DNA of 64,000 nucleotides from Pseudomonas fulva (GCF_023517795.1 NZ_CP082928.1:248001-312000), one strand, 5' to 3'; shown: positions 16,280 through 26,981, counted from the stretch's first letter. The notes: generated by a model not told the origin, from the sequence alone. Made by a program: numbers and translations.

Positions 16280-19207
16280 CTATTCTGCATCTATTAGCTC
16301 TTGAACCCTTGTGGTGAGTGAGTCCACTGAGAATGGCTTGGTTATCACCTGCATCCCTGGCTGCAGATGCCCGTCCCCGATGGCAGCATTTGCTGCGTAC
16401 CCGGTTATGAAAAGTGTTTTGAGACCTGGGCGAAGCTCTCGGCCGGCATCAGCCATTTGCCGCCCATTCATACCGCCAGGAAGACCTACATCGCTGATCA
16501 GCAGATCGATATGAACATCAGAGCGCAGCACCTTGAGGCCAGCAACGCTATCAGCTGCCTCGATCACCGAGTAGCCTCGCTCGCTCAACGCCTCGACCAA
16601 CAGGATGCGAATCGTCGGCTCATCATCGACGACGAGTATCGTTTCGCCGCGTTCTGAAAGCTCCACGGCACTGGAATAGAGCTCCTCGCGCGCTGCGTCC
16701 ACGCTGCCGAAGTATCGTGGGAGATAGAGAGTCAGGGTCGTCCCGACACCCACTTCGGAGCGGATACGTGCCTGTCCACCTGACTGTTTCGCGAAACCAT
16801 AGATCATCGACAGACCCAGGCCCGTGCCATGCCCTATCGGTTTCGTCGTAAAAAATGGGTCGAAGGCCTTGGCGATCACCTCGGGCGTCATGCCCACACC
16901 CGTGTCGGTGACGCTCAAGGCAAGGTACTGCCCTTCGGTGAGATCATGGGTTCGAGCAACTTCACGGTCCATCCAGCGGTTGGCCGTTTCAATCTTTATT
17001 CGCCCCCCGCTGGGCATTGCGTCGCGGGCGTTGATGCACAGATTGAGCAGCGCGTTTTCAAGTTGGCTAGCGTCGACCTTCACCGGCCAGATGTCAGTCG
17101 CTCCGACAGTCTCGAGCGTGATACTCGGGCCTACCGTACGCTGTATGAGCTCGGCCATGCCCTCCAGCAGCGTATTCACGTCGGTGGGGCGCGGATCGAG
17201 CGTTTGCCTACGGGAAAACGCCAAGAGACGGTGCGTCAGCGCAGCGGCGCGCCTGGAAGCGCCCTGGGCCGTCAGAATATACTTTTCCAGCTCTGCCACT
17301 CGGCCTTGAGCGATGCGCACAGCCATCATTTCCAAAGACCCGGAGATCCCTGCCAGCAGATTGTTGAAATCGTGAGCCAGGCCACCCGTAAGCTGACCAA
17401 CCGCTTCCATTTTTTGCGACTGGCGCAGTTTTTCCTCAGCCTGCATAAGGTCTGCAGTACGTTCAGCAACGCGCTGTTCCAAGGTGTCGTTAAGCGATCT
17501 TAGCGCCGCCGTCGCGCTGTCTCGCTCATCCATGAGCGCTCGACGCTCCTCAACATCGATCAGCACCCCTGGGAAGTTCAGCGCAGTGCCATCGTCGTCC
17601 AGCTCGACACGCCCATTCGCCTCAATCCAGTAATATTTCCCCTCCGTACGCTTAACACGGTACTGATGGGAAAAAGCTCCTCCTCGGACAAGTACGTCGT
17701 CGATTGCAGCAATGACGCCCTCTCGATCATCTGGGTGAACAGTCGCGATAATTTGTTCAAGGCTAAGCCCCTTGAACCCAAGTGCAGGGTCAAGCCCAAA
17801 GGCTTCGGCAAATGCTTTGTCCACGGTGAAACGATCAGTCGGTACGTGCCAATGCCAGGTGCCGATGATCGCACCTGCTGCCAATGCGAGCTGGACGCGC
17901 TCAATATTCTCGCGGGCAAGCGCCTCACTGACCTGCAGGCGCTCCTGTGCGTTGCGCCTAGCTGTCACGTCATTGAAAAAGACGCCTAACTGTCTCTCCG
18001 AGGGGTCGCCCACTGGCACAGCCTTGACGTCAAACCATCGCTCGAATGTGTTGGCGTAGCTTTCAAAAGTTAGGGGCTCACGTGTTTTAGCGACATGCCC
18101 GTAGGTATCAAACCAGAACTGCTCCAGCTCCGGCGCATACTCGGTTACCCACTTGCCGAGCAAGTTGACTCCCGACTCACGCTCGAACGCCGGGTTAACC
18201 TCAAGGAATCGGTAATCGACAGGATTATCCTGCGCATCGAACTTGACCTCGACGATGGCAAAGGCCGTCTCGATCGTCTCCACGATCGTCCTGAAACGTT
18301 CTTCGCTCTTGCGAAGCGCCGTTTCCGATTTACGCCTGGAAGTGAGGTCGAGCATTGCCCCGATCATGCGCAGTGCCTTGCCATCACTGCCACGGATGAC
18401 GTGGCCACGGTCTAACACTTCTGCGTAGGAACCGTCATGACGATAAAAGCGATACTCATCACTCCAGGAGCTGCCTTCGCCATCGATGACAGCGTGGATG
18501 GAGTTGTAGATGCGGTCCCTGTCATCCGGGTGTATCTGCTGCAACCACCAGTCGCCAGTGGATTCCAATGCAGCTAGCGAGTGGCCATAAGCATCGGCAA
18601 GCGCATCATTCCAGAGAACATGGTTGGCCGTCAGATCCCAATCCCAGATAGCGTCATTGGTCGCCTTGGCTGCCAGGCGATAACGCTCCTTGGTTTCTTC
18701 CATCGCACGGTTGTCTACGTACTCCTTGGTACGATCGCGCAGGATCGTCATGAAGCCCAGGTGCGTCTGTTTTTCCGAGTAAAGCGGCAGGGTCTCGCCA
18801 GATACCCAGATAGACTGACCGTCCTTGCGCAGGTGCCAACGCTCATTGGAGGCATAGCCCAGCTCGAGCGCGCGCTGCATCTCGGCCTCGACCAATCCAT
18901 CGTCTCGATCTTGGGCGATATAGATACGCGCCACGCTTTGGCCGAACATCTCCTCCGCGCTCCAGCCCATCACATGAACCGCTGCGCTGTTCCAGCCGGT
19001 AATCGTGCCGGCAGGGTCGGTCAGGATGATCGCGAGGTCGACAGCGCTGTCGAAAACAGCCTTCTGACGAGCTGCGTTCTGGGCGGATGCTGCTTGTGCT
19101 TTACGGTTACTTTCATCCAGCGTTTCAGGCTGGGCGCGATATGCTTTGAGGGCCTCGCGCAGACGCTCAACCTCGGACTCAAGCTCCTCACGGGTAAGGC
19201 TTTTCAG
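16280..19207 (-). CDS. Multi-PAS hybrid sensor histidine kinase/response regulator (non-AUG start)
   Basis: The frame encodes about 975 residues: a short coiled N-terminus (KSLTREELESEVERLREAL), about four PAS/PAC units (roughly 45-550), and a HisKA with H-box GGLAHDFNNLL near 610. It continues with a HATPase (NLCINARDAMPSGG; GTGLGLSMIYG) and a C-terminal receiver with VVDDEP near 855 and phospho-acceptor D in LLISDVGLPGG near 904. No membrane segment is seen, so it is probably cytoplasmic. The first standard start codon is a GTG at 18973, which falls inside the first PAS domain and would cut it. The frame is open upstream to a TGA at 19265 but holds no ATG, GTG or TTG. I place the start at CTG 19207, which has GAGGG seven bases upstream. 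A mutated start or a frameshift from an upstream small frame are alternatives. Confidence 0.75.
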   Translation of the reverse strand: MKSLTREELESEVERLREALKAYRAQPETLDESNRKAQAASAQNAARQKAVFDSAVDLAIILTDPAGTITGWNSAAVHVMGWSAEEMFGQSVARIYIAQDRDDGLVEAEMQRALELGYASNERWHLRKDGQSIWVSGETLPLYSEKQTHLGFMTILRDRTKEYVDNRAMEETKERYRLAAKATNDAIWDWDLTANHVLWNDALADAYGHSLAALESTGDWWLQQIHPDDRDRIYNSIHAVIDGEGSSWSDEYRFYRHDGSYAEVLDRGHVIRGSDGKALRMIGAMLDLTSRRKSETALRKSEERFRTIVETIETAFAIVEVKFDAQDNPVDYRFLEVNPAFERESGVNLLGKWVTEYAPELEQFWFDTYGHVAKTREPLTFESYANTFERWFDVKAVPVGDPSERQLGVFFNDVTARRNAQERLQVSEALARENIERVQLALAAGAIIGTWHWHVPTDRFTVDKAFAEAFGLDPALGFKGLSLEQIIATVHPDDREGVIAAIDDVLVRGGAFSHQYRVKRTEGKYYWIEANGRVELDDDGTALNFPGVLIDVEERRALMDERDSATAALRSLNDTLEQRVAERTADLMQAEEKLRQSQKMEAVGQLTGGLAHDFNNLLAGISGSLEMMAVRIAQGRVAELEKYILTAQGASRRAAALTHRLLAFSRRQTLDPRPTDVNTLLEGMAELIQRTVGPSITLETVGATDIWPVKVDASQLENALLNLCINARDAMPSGGRIKIETANRWMDREVARTHDLTEGQYLALSVTDTGVGMTPEVIAKAFDPFFTTKPIGHGTGLGLSMIYGFAKQSGGQARIRSEVGVGTTLTLYLPRYFGSVDAAREELYSSAVELSERGETILVVDDEPTIRILLVEALSERGYSVIEAADSVAGLKVLRSDVHIDLLISDVGLPGGMNGRQMADAGRELRPGLKTLFITGYAANAAIGDGHLQPGMQVITKPFSVDSLTTRVQELIDAE

Positions 19208-19256
19208 GATGTGACCCTCACTAGAAGCACAACAGGCGCAGTTACCTTTAAACGTC

Positions 19257-19361
19257 TTAACCGATCATTAGGTTGCACGATGAGTCATTATCGTCGGCAG
19301 CGCTCCCTTCTGTAAAAGCTTTGACGATTTCAACAGCATAAATATCAGACACTCGCGGCAT
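19257..19361 (-). CDS. Possible 34-residue leader ORF upstream of the hybrid kinase
   Basis: The frame begins MPRVSDIYAVEIVKAFTEGS, has GAGG five bases before its ATG, and stops 49 bases before the putative CTG start of the kinase. Its stop overlaps the region where the kinase frame opens, one base out of phase. It could be a translated leader, or the true N-terminus separated from the kinase by a frameshift. No similar protein is known to me. Confidence 0.35.
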   Translation of the reverse strand: MPRVSDIYAVEIVKAFTEGSAADDNDSSCNLMIG

Positions 19362-19448
19362 AGCACCTCAATGGGCGCATGGCGCGCTACTGCCCACTAA
19401 TCCGTATCCTGACAATATCAAAGCCACCACTTGCCAGCTCAGCCATGG

Positions 19449-19670
19449 TCATTCAGATGGCTCTGCGTCCCGGACTTTTCCATAGAGATGGTGGATCGCG
19501 GCTGCGATGAGTGTTTCATTACGAAGCTGAAGGTTGGATAACCTGAGATTAACTAATGTATGTCCTTCTTTGTCATAGCAAGTGATCGCCAGGCCCTCCG
19601 CCGACACATGGATGATGCCATTACGATCCAGAGTTCCCTGCTTTTGACGATTCTGAGACGGTGCGGCCAT
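19449..19670 (-). CDS. Small hypothetical protein
   Basis: The 73-residue frame (from MAAPSQNRQKQGTLDRNG) has GAGG with good spacing upstream of this ATG. A longer in-frame start at 19709 lacks such a site. The middle is a beta-rich stretch (GIIHVSAEGLAITCYDKEG) followed by a helix with HHLYGKV. There is no signal peptide or membrane segment. I do not recognise the family. It lies between the two sensory genes on the same strand but more than 80 bases from the next one. Confidence 0.5.
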   Translation of the reverse strand: MAAPSQNRQKQGTLDRNGIIHVSAEGLAITCYDKEGHTLVNLRLSNLQLRNETLIAAAIHHLYGKVRDAEPSE

Positions 19671-20053
19671 GGTAAACCTCGCTGCGATGCTAACTCTGAG
19701 CAAGGCCATTTTTTTGCGTTCAGCCTTTTGGCTGAACGGACTTTTAGCAACCGCTTCGCTTCAGCCTCGCCGATTTTAGCTACACTTTCAGCGCTCAACC
19801 CAGCTAGCCAGCGCTATTGACTAGAGCTTTCCAGTTCTTTGAGGCCAATCTTGGCCGGGCGGCGCGCTCATCCGAGCTCGTATGAAGCAGTTAACGTAGC
19901 TGGAAATTGTCGGCGACTGATGGAGGGAGAAAGCAAACATCGCCCTCGCAGAGACTGACTGCAAAGGGCTCTCAAGTCGTATTGGTACTGCCCTGTTCAG
20001 CAATGGAGTAGCGGCTCCTGTAAGCAGGAGCCGCACTGGAGGCTTTCTATCCG
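19671..20053. other. Intergenic region with a GC-rich hairpin downstream of the chemoreceptor
   Basis: The only clear structure is a perfect 10-bp hairpin at 20011-20034 (GCGGCTCCTG, loop TAAG). It lies 20 bases after the stop of the NIT chemoreceptor gene and may end its transcript, although no run of U follows on that strand. No gene is seen. Confidence 0.4.
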
Positions 20054-22015
20054 CTAGCTCACCCGGAACCGACCCACCAGCCCCTGCTGCTGCTCCGCAA
20101 GTCGAGCAAGCTCACGGCTGGTGATTGCTGTCTGCTCAGCACCAGCACTTACCTGAATCACCAGCGTATTGATTTCGGTGACGTTGCGGTGGATTTCCTC
20201 GGCGACCTGACTCTGCTGCTCTGCGGCTGAAGCAACTTGGATATTGCTGTCGCTGATATTTGCAATGCCTTCGGCGATCTCCTCCAAAAGCTCACCCGCG
20301 CGGACGATGTTGGTCGCACCCTCCTGAGCCTTACCTAGCGTTTCCTGCATCGAATTGGAAGCACGTTCGGACCCGGATTGCAGGTTGGCGATCATATTCT
20401 GAATGCTGACGGTAGAATCCTGAGTTTTCTTCGCCAGATTACGAACTTCGTCGGCGACCACCGCAAAACCTCGTCCCTGCTCACCTGCCCGGGCGGCTTC
20501 AATAGCGGCGTTCAGCGCCAGCAAGTTTGTCTGCTCCGCTACACCACGAATCACATCAAGTACCGAAGAGATAGAATCACTTTCACCCTTCAGCTCATCA
20601 ATGATCTGTGATGTCTCATGCGCTTGCACCTCAAGTCCTTTGATCAAACCAATGGTTTTCTCGATCTCGGCCTTTCCCTGCACCGTACTGACATTGACAC
20701 GCTGAGACATCTCGGCCGCGTCGTTTATGCTACGTGCTACATCTTTGACAGTTGAACTCATCTCACTGATAGCAGTGACCACCTGGTCGGTTCCCTGACG
20801 CTGCTGTGCCACATTATTGCTGGTCTGCAGAGCCACAGCAGAAGATTGCTCCGCCGCAGTCGCGACCTGCGCAGTGGCGCCTCCGATCTCGCTGATCACC
20901 TCGCTGATATGCAAGGCCATATTGTCCAAATTGCGCGATATCTCCCCAAACTCGTCTTTGCCCGTGTAAGAAGTTCTGGCTGTCAGGTCACGCCTGGAAA
21001 GGGAGACAAGAGTTCGATTAAGGTCGACTACTGCAATTTTGATGTTGTGAATAATTGTCCAGGCCAGCCACAACACAGCAATCAACATCACAATAACGGC
21101 AACTATTGCCAGATACAAACTGTCTTGAGCATTGCTACGTTCGGTATCAGCAAGACCAACGACCACTTGGGCCAACTCTGACTCAACTTTTGCCATCATG
21201 TCGATTCGACTGGTAGAAAGGTTGAACCATTGTTCCGGATTGATATTTAGTGGGTTGCCCAAGGGGGTATCAAATCCGAGCTTTTGCAGGCGAGCAACCT
21301 CAACGGATGCCGGTTGTTGGAGAACAGCATCCAACTTGTTTTTGAACTCTTCAGGAGCCCATCGCTGGAATGCTTCAAAATAGCCAGAGAACTCACCCAT
21401 GTTCCGGCTAAAACGGGACAAAAGGGGTGCATCAAAACGGTTCTGATTAAACGCTAGACCTAGCAGGACGCGCTCACGACCCGAACGTTCTTTCATGTCG
21501 AAGAACTGGTTGAGTGAACTCAGCGCACGTAATATTTCAGGATCTTCGATGGTGGTTTCCAGTGAATAAGAGAAACCAATCAATTTTCTAATAAGATCGG
21601 TGAACTGAGCGCCTGACTCGGTATTATTTATAGCAAGCGAGTCCACTTTCTGACGCAGCGCAGTCAGATCATCCATGGCGCGCAGCATTGCGTCGGGGGC
21701 CGGAAGATCCTCTGTAGGCTGAGCGCGCATCACTGTCATTGCTTTGTCTGTTTCCTCACGCAAGCTTTTCAGCTTGTCCTGCATGGTCTTGCCCGCACTG
21801 CCCAGAAACACACCACTGGCACCGCGCTCACGCTGGATGGTCGTTACGACATCGCTCATGTTTTTAGCCGCACTGGTAGCAGCCACTGCGCGATCCATCG
21901 CGCCTACAGTCTCAACCTTGTGCGCAACGAAAATTCCCGCGAAGGTTAAAAAACCCGCCAGCGGTAACATCAAAATAAGGAGCAACTTTGCACTCAAAGA
22001 AGCATTTTTAAGCAT
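20054..22015 (-). CDS. Methyl-accepting chemotaxis protein with NIT-type sensor domain
   Basis: The 653-residue receptor has a membrane helix at about 9-31, a long helical periplasmic domain of the nitrate/nitrite-sensing (NIT) type (about 35-295), and a second membrane helix at about 297-321. A HAMP linker follows, then a signalling domain with the kinase-contact tip [19 protein letters not shown] near 510-525. NIT domains contain conserved basic residues in the first helix; [14 protein letters not shown] here fits. The chosen ATG has GAGG seven bases upstream, and that GAGG is itself part of an earlier in-frame ATG (22027). The receptor would bias flagellar or related CheA signalling. The ligand (nitrate, nitrite or another anion) is inference from the domain. 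Confidence 0.87.
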   Translation of the reverse strand: MLKNASLSAKLLLILMLPLAGFLTFAGIFVAHKVETVGAMDRAVAATSAAKNMSDVVTTIQRERGASGVFLGSAGKTMQDKLKSLREETDKAMTVMRAQPTEDLPAPDAMLRAMDDLTALRQKVDSLAINNTESGAQFTDLIRKLIGFSYSLETTIEDPEILRALSSLNQFFDMKERSGRERVLLGLAFNQNRFDAPLLSRFSRNMGEFSGYFEAFQRWAPEEFKNKLDAVLQQPASVEVARLQKLGFDTPLGNPLNINPEQWFNLSTSRIDMMAKVESELAQVVVGLADTERSNAQDSLYLAIVAVIVMLIAVLWLAWTIIHNIKIAVVDLNRTLVSLSRRDLTARTSYTGKDEFGEISRNLDNMALHISEVISEIGGATAQVATAAEQSSAVALQTSNNVAQQRQGTDQVVTAISEMSSTVKDVARSINDAAEMSQRVNVSTVQGKAEIEKTIGLIKGLEVQAHETSQIIDELKGESDSISSVLDVIRGVAEQTNLLALNAAIEAARAGEQGRGFAVVADEVRNLAKKTQDSTVSIQNMIANLQSGSERASNSMQETLGKAQEGATNIVRAGELLEEIAEGIANISDSNIQVASAAEQQSQVAEEIHRNVTEINTLVIQVSAGAEQTAITSRELARLAEQQQGLVGRFRVS

Positions 22016-22835
22016 GGCAGACCTCATAAATTAAAGACGTTAGGTAGAGCTACCTCGGGCAGACGTTCTTTGACGTCGACGTTTTATTAGGCCTAAGATT
22101 TTTTAATTAGCAGCCTGCCGTGGCGAACCTCCTCCATCCGGACCATTAAGGCCGTAGGTGGTGAAACCTTACATACTCATTCGACTCAATAAGTGGCTGA
22201 TGCGTGGATAAGCAAGAATTGCCGTCACACATAAATATTTCAAAAATGGAACAGATATAACTGGAGAAGCCTCAATTTAGGTTGAGCCAACCTCGTAGCA
22301 AGATCGTAAACCCAGCGAGAGCCGCGACTTATTAGAAAGGCGCAACCTACTGGTCAGCCACATGGCTGGAGCAATGATAATCATGATTTTTCACTGACCT
22401 CATAAGGCCAGGTTTGGTATTTACGACGCTCACAGCGGCTTCTTTTGCAGGCCGGCCTGATGCCGGCATAGAACTCAGCTGTAGCGCCCACCATCAGGAT
22501 AGCAATAAGCCATCGTTGATGGTACAGCTATGACTGACCCTCATTAGGAAGGTTGCAGAAAAAATTCCCCCGAGATCAATACGCATTCGCAGTGGTCTGG
22601 CCGACTTGGCGGCCGACCGGTGCGCTCCTAGTTCGAGGCAAGCAGGATGATCGGCGAGCCGCTCTGCTGACCTGCCGACTTTATGAAAGCTTTGCGGGCG
22701 GATTGCTGTGAAATTCAATACGCCCTAAATCTCACCGGCGAGCAACCTGATCGCCAAAAGCCTTGTCCACGCACGCACAGCGCTTTTGGCTAGCTCAAAT
22801 CGGCCTGCGGCTAAACTCCGAACCACGTCTTTTGC
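22016..22835. other. Intergenic region, possibly with decayed sequence
   Basis: This stretch of about 800 bases lies between the chemoreceptor start and the disrupted gene. Short frames occur, but none has a ribosome site together with family-like sequence. It holds the chemoreceptor promoter. I see no RNA gene or array. Confidence 0.4.
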
Positions 22836-23146
22836 TCACCTACAATTGCCCGCCTTGTGAAAACCCGACGCTATAGCCTCGGCCTCTGACCCGAACGACA
22901 CTTGGTTCTTTGCTGAAACCTGCCCATAACTTGGGCAGCCGCTAGGCAGGTGATAAACCCCACTTCGCCGATTGCCGACCACCTCTCCACTGGCTACCGC
23001 TGCCGGGGTGACAGCTTTAGTTTCCTGGGTCTTGGCCACCTGCCCTGTTGCTGACTTGCGAGCGTTACGGGGCCCTACGCCCTCGCCTGTTGGCTTATAG
23101 CCAAGTGCCCATGAGCGCTCACCAGTCACGAACTTGTTCGGGTAGC
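22836..23146 (-). pseudogene. 3' fragment of a secreted-type protein gene cut off by the IS3 element
   Basis: The minus-strand frame entering from the IS reads YPNKFVTGERSWALGYKP, then a linker, and ends in GNRRSGVYHLPSGCPSY with a closing KAGNC. The last part matches the small Cys/His-containing C-terminal module found on some bacterial nucleases and secreted proteins (Ada-like or 'sunset' type; my assignment from pattern only). The left end of the IS lies exactly where the fragment starts. On the far side of the IS the matching frame meets a TAG within about 20 bases, so I could not find the 5' part. The gene is therefore broken, not merely interrupted. Confidence 0.6.
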
Positions 23147-23172
23147 TGTAGTGGTCTACTAACCCCGGACAC
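23147..23172 (+). repeat. Left inverted repeat of the IS3 element
   Basis: This 26-bp end matches the reverse complement of the right end at 23 positions. Mismatches fall at positions 11, 14 and 16 and the block CCCCGGACAC is fully conserved. Confidence 0.88.
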
Positions 23173-23210
23173 TTTTTTAGGCGAAGATGATCGCCATGCA
23201 GAGGTGTTCG

Positions 23211-24387
<1,177 letters not shown>

Positions 24388-24622
24388 ACCAGGACTGGAA
24401 CTAGGTTGCAGGGGTACGTCTTCGGAAGACACTCATCAATCCTTAAGCCTGATATCACCGCAACAGCCAACGGCAGGCCATACGCCACGATCCATCAGGT
24501 CAAACCGAATCAAAACGGTTGTTGTACCAAACCCTCCGCAGCCCCCTCCACCACGTTGTTCGCCCAGCGAGCAGCGGACAGCATCTGCAGCACGGATCAG
24601 GGCCGATAAGGAGGCGACATTC

Positions 24623-25033
24623 ATGCCCGCATCATCTGAACAGATAGCCGCACGCTTGATCACCTGCGCACCCCGAATCCTGCGAGCCAGTGCGGCTCCC
24701 GCTTACCTCGGCATGTGCCGCACTGAATTCACTAAAACTGTCCGGCCATATGTACGTGAATTTCGAATAGGTGTGCAGGGCATCGGCTTTGATCGCGAAG
24801 AGCTGGATGCCTGGGCCGACGCCTACATAGACAGGGCCAGCATTGAAAAGGAAGGCGCCACGGGACATGATCACTCTCGCAGCGAGCGCCGAGGAGATAA
24901 ACCATGGCGCGAAAAACCATCACGGGCCTCTACCAAAGGAATGGGATCTGGCACATCGACAAGGTCTTCAGAGGTCAGCGAATTCAGGAAAGCACTGGAT
25001 CAAGCGATAGGAAGGAGGCAGAGCAATATCTGA
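24623..25033 (+). CDS. Excisionase/AlpA-like protein preceding the integrase
   Basis: This 136-residue protein begins MPASSEQIAARL with AAGGAGG upstream of the ATG. The segment ASAAPAYLGMCRTEF and the following VREFRIGVQGIGFDREELD is the compact winged-helix pattern seen in small proteins encoded directly before integrases in phages and integrative elements, where they steer excision. The basic C-terminal 44 residues overlap the integrase start by 130 bases in another frame, an unusually long overlap. The excisionase role is inferred from position and the short HTH. It could instead be a transcriptional activator of the element. Confidence 0.65.
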   Translation: MPASSEQIAARLITCAPRILRASAAPAYLGMCRTEFTKTVRPYVREFRIGVQGIGFDREELDAWADAYIDRASIEKEGATGHDHSRSERRGDKPWREKPSRASTKGMGSGTSTRSSEVSEFRKALDQAIGRRQSNI

Positions 25034-26103
25034 TACACAAGCTGGAGAAGCTGCGGGAACAGAAGATCTATGGTGTCCGAACGATCAGGACTTGGCGGGA
25101 GGCGGCTACGCGCTACCTGATCGAGTACAAGGATCAGCCATCTATAGGCCTCACGGCCATCTATCTGGAGCAGTTGGACCCTTACATTGGCGACCAGCCT
25201 CTGACTCATGTCGATGACGAGACATTGGCTCCCTACGTTAGGGATCGGCTCAAGAGCAGCACCACCAGCGACGGTAAATCGAAGCCAGGCGTTTCACACC
25301 GCACGGTGAACATTGCCCTAGAACGCGTCATACGCATCTTGAATCTATGCGCCCGAAAATGGCGTGATGAGCAGAAGCGTCCCTGGCTCGACGTAGTACC
25401 GATGATCACCAAGCTGGAAGAGAAGAAAACCAGACGCATGCCCTACCCGATGTCCTGGGAAGAGCAGTCGATTCTCTTCGCCGAACTGCCTGATCATTTG
25501 CGCCGCATGGCCCTGTACAAGGTCAACAGCGGTTCACGAGAGCAGGAAGTCGTGAAGCTTCGTTGGGATTGGGAGATACCGATTCCTGAGCTCAACACCA
25601 GCGTATTTCTCATACCGGCGGATTTTGGTGGCCGGCATGAGAGCTCCGGGGTCAAGAACGGCGACGAGCGCCTCGTTGTACTCAACAACGTAGCCAAGTC
25701 GGTCATCGAGGGACAGCGTGGGCTTGATCCGGTTTGGGTATTTCCTTACGGACAACCCGATCAAAACGGCAAGGCCACTCCCGTTCACCGGATGAACGAT
25801 TCGGCATGGAAGAAAGCCAGGGTCAGAGCAGCGAAGAAGTTCCAAGAGCGTTTTCTTCGCCCTGCCCCAGCTGGATTTGCTTCGATCCGCGTTCACGATC
25901 TGAAGCACACCTTCGGTCGAAGACTTCGAGCAGCAGGGGTAACGGAGGAGGACAGGAAGGCTCTGCTGGGCCACAAGAACGGCAGCATCACCAGTCACTA
26001 CTCGGCCGCCGAGCTGGGCAAACTGATCGATGAAGCCAACAGGATTTCGGCTACCGACTCGCGCGGGCCGGTCCTGACAATTTTGAGGAGGATGGCAGGA
26101 TGA
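24904..26103 (+). CDS. Tyrosine site-specific integrase of a tRNA-Pro-linked element
   Basis: The 399-residue recombinase has an N-terminal arm-binding region, a SAM-like core-binding domain (about 60-160) and a catalytic domain. The box I arginine is in NSGSREQEV, box II reads HDLKHTFGRRLR, and the nucleophile Tyr is in GHKNGSITSHYSAAEL. Box II has Lys where most family members have Arg in HxxR; I recall a group of Pseudomonas and phage integrases sharing this HDLKHTF form. The ribosome site GAGGAG is strong. The gene reads towards, and stops 74 bases short of, the 3' end of a tRNA-Pro gene, the normal layout for an element integrated at a tRNA. Confidence 0.9.
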   Translation: MARKTITGLYQRNGIWHIDKVFRGQRIQESTGSSDRKEAEQYLIHKLEKLREQKIYGVRTIRTWREAATRYLIEYKDQPSIGLTAIYLEQLDPYIGDQPLTHVDDETLAPYVRDRLKSSTTSDGKSKPGVSHRTVNIALERVIRILNLCARKWRDEQKRPWLDVVPMITKLEEKKTRRMPYPMSWEEQSILFAELPDHLRRMALYKVNSGSREQEVVKLRWDWEIPIPELNTSVFLIPADFGGRHESSGVKNGDERLVVLNNVAKSVIEGQRGLDPVWVFPYGQPDQNGKATPVHRMNDSAWKKARVRAAKKFQERFLRPAPAGFASIRVHDLKHTFGRRLRAAGVTEEDRKALLGHKNGSITSHYSAAELGKLIDEANRISATDSRGPVLTILRRMAG

Positions 26104-26124
26104 AAAAAGCCCCGCAAAAGTCCC

Positions 26125-26159
26125 TGACACAAAAAAGCCTGGTCATCACTGACCAGGCT
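26125..26159 (-). terminator. Rho-independent terminator of tRNA-Pro
   Basis: A perfect 10-bp stem (AGCCTGGTCA, loop of four, then its complement) at 26136-26159 is followed on the minus strand by TTTTTT. It lies just downstream of the tRNA-Pro 3' end and so ends that transcript. It also faces the convergent integrase gene. Confidence 0.85.
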
Positions 26160-26176
26160 CTAATGTAGGGATTTGT

Positions 26177-26253
26177 TGGTCGGGACGGAGTGATTCGAAC
26201 ACTCGACCCCTTGCACCCCATGCAAGTGCGCTACCGGGCTGCGCTACGCCCCG
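26177..26253 (-). tRNA. tRNA-Pro (anticodon GGG)
   Basis: The 77-nt minus-strand sequence folds into a full cloverleaf. The acceptor stem is CGGGGCG against CGTCCCG, the D-arm is GCGCAGCCCGGTAGCGC, the T-arm contains GTTCGAATC, and CCA is encoded at the 3' end. The anticodon stem CTTGC/GCAAG encloses the loop ATGGGGT, giving anticodon GGG for CCC/CCU proline codons. Its 3' end is the likely attachment site for the neighbouring integrase. Confidence 0.95.
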
Positions 26254-26341
26254 ACGGGTGTTGCTGATGCCTTCGGGATTAGCCGAAAGCGGGAGAGACT
26301 ATAAACTAAGCATCTGAATTGTGGAAGGTTTTTCTTCGAAT

Positions 26342-26698
26342 TCATTTGCGCAGGACGTGGAGTACATCTTCCAGCTCGGCGATCATCTGCTTGATGAGCT
26401 GCTTGTACTGGGTGGTGTCGTCCTTGGCTTCTTCGCCGGTGAGGCGCAGGCGTGCGCCACCGATGGTGAAGCCCTGGTCGTACAGCAAGGCGCGGATCTG
26501 GCGGATCATCAGCACGTCCTGGCGCTGATAGTACCGACGGTTGCCACGACGCTTGACCGGGTTGAGCTGTGGAAACTCCTGCTCCCAGTAACGAAGCACG
26601 TGCGGTTTGACCGCACAGAGTTCACTGACCTCGCCGATGGTGAAGTACCGCTTGCCGGGTATGACAGGCAGTTCGTCGTTATGACTTGGTTCCAGCAT
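26342..26698 (-). CDS. MerR-family transcriptional regulator (ihfA-linked)
   Basis: The product (118 residues from MLEPSHND) has a MerR DNA-binding domain with the winged helix [20 protein letters not shown] and a basic [11 protein letters not shown] wing. A short coiled-coil C-terminus follows and has no metal-binding cysteines. It overlaps the end of ihfA by 20 bases, the standard arrangement in gammaproteobacteria. Its ligand is unknown. An ATG three codons earlier is also possible. Confidence 0.9.
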   Translation of the reverse strand: MLEPSHNDELPVIPGKRYFTIGEVSELCAVKPHVLRYWEQEFPQLNPVKRRGNRRYYQRQDVLMIRQIRALLYDQGFTIGGARLRLTGEEAKDDTTQYKQLIKQMIAELEDVLHVLRK

Positions 26699-26981
26699 AG
26701 GCTTCAACCCTGGCTTTGAGCTTCTGGCCGGGGCGGAAGGTCACGACACGGCGGGCCGTGATCGGGATCTCCTCCCCTGTTTTTGGATTACGACCGGGGC
26801 GCTGACGCTTATCGCGCAGATCGAAGTTACCGAAGCCTGAGAGCTTCACCTGCTCATTGAGTTCCAGTGCCTGGCGGATTTCTTCGAAGAAGAGTTCCAC
26901 CAGTTCCTTGGCTTCTCGCTTGTTCAGGCCCAGCTCATCGTACAGACGTTCGGCCATCTCAGCTTTCGTCAGTGCCCCCAT
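26679..26981 (-). CDS. ihfA: Integration host factor subunit alpha
   Basis: This 100-residue protein is IHF-alpha, which pairs with IHF-beta to bend DNA at promoters, origins and att sites. It shows the family start [20 protein letters not shown] and the DNA-wrapping beta-arm with [18 protein letters not shown], including the intercalating proline in RNPKTG. It starts three bases after the pheT stop and is probably co-transcribed with pheST. IHF is commonly required by tyrosine integrases such as the one encoded nearby. Confidence 0.97.
   Translation of the reverse strand: MGALTKAEMAERLYDELGLNKREAKELVELFFEEIRQALELNEQVKLSGFGNFDLRDKRQRPGRNPKTGEEIPITARRVVTFRPGQKLKARVEAYAGTKS

Noticed and set aside
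22494..22718. A 74-codon minus-strand frame in the gap after the chemoreceptor
   Set aside because: No ribosome site, no family-like sequence and no conserved neighbour.
24436..24663. A 75-codon minus-strand frame opposite the start of the excisionase-like gene
   Set aside because: The start lacks a ribosome site and the plus-strand gene has a strong one. The Gly/Cys-rich run looks like chance.
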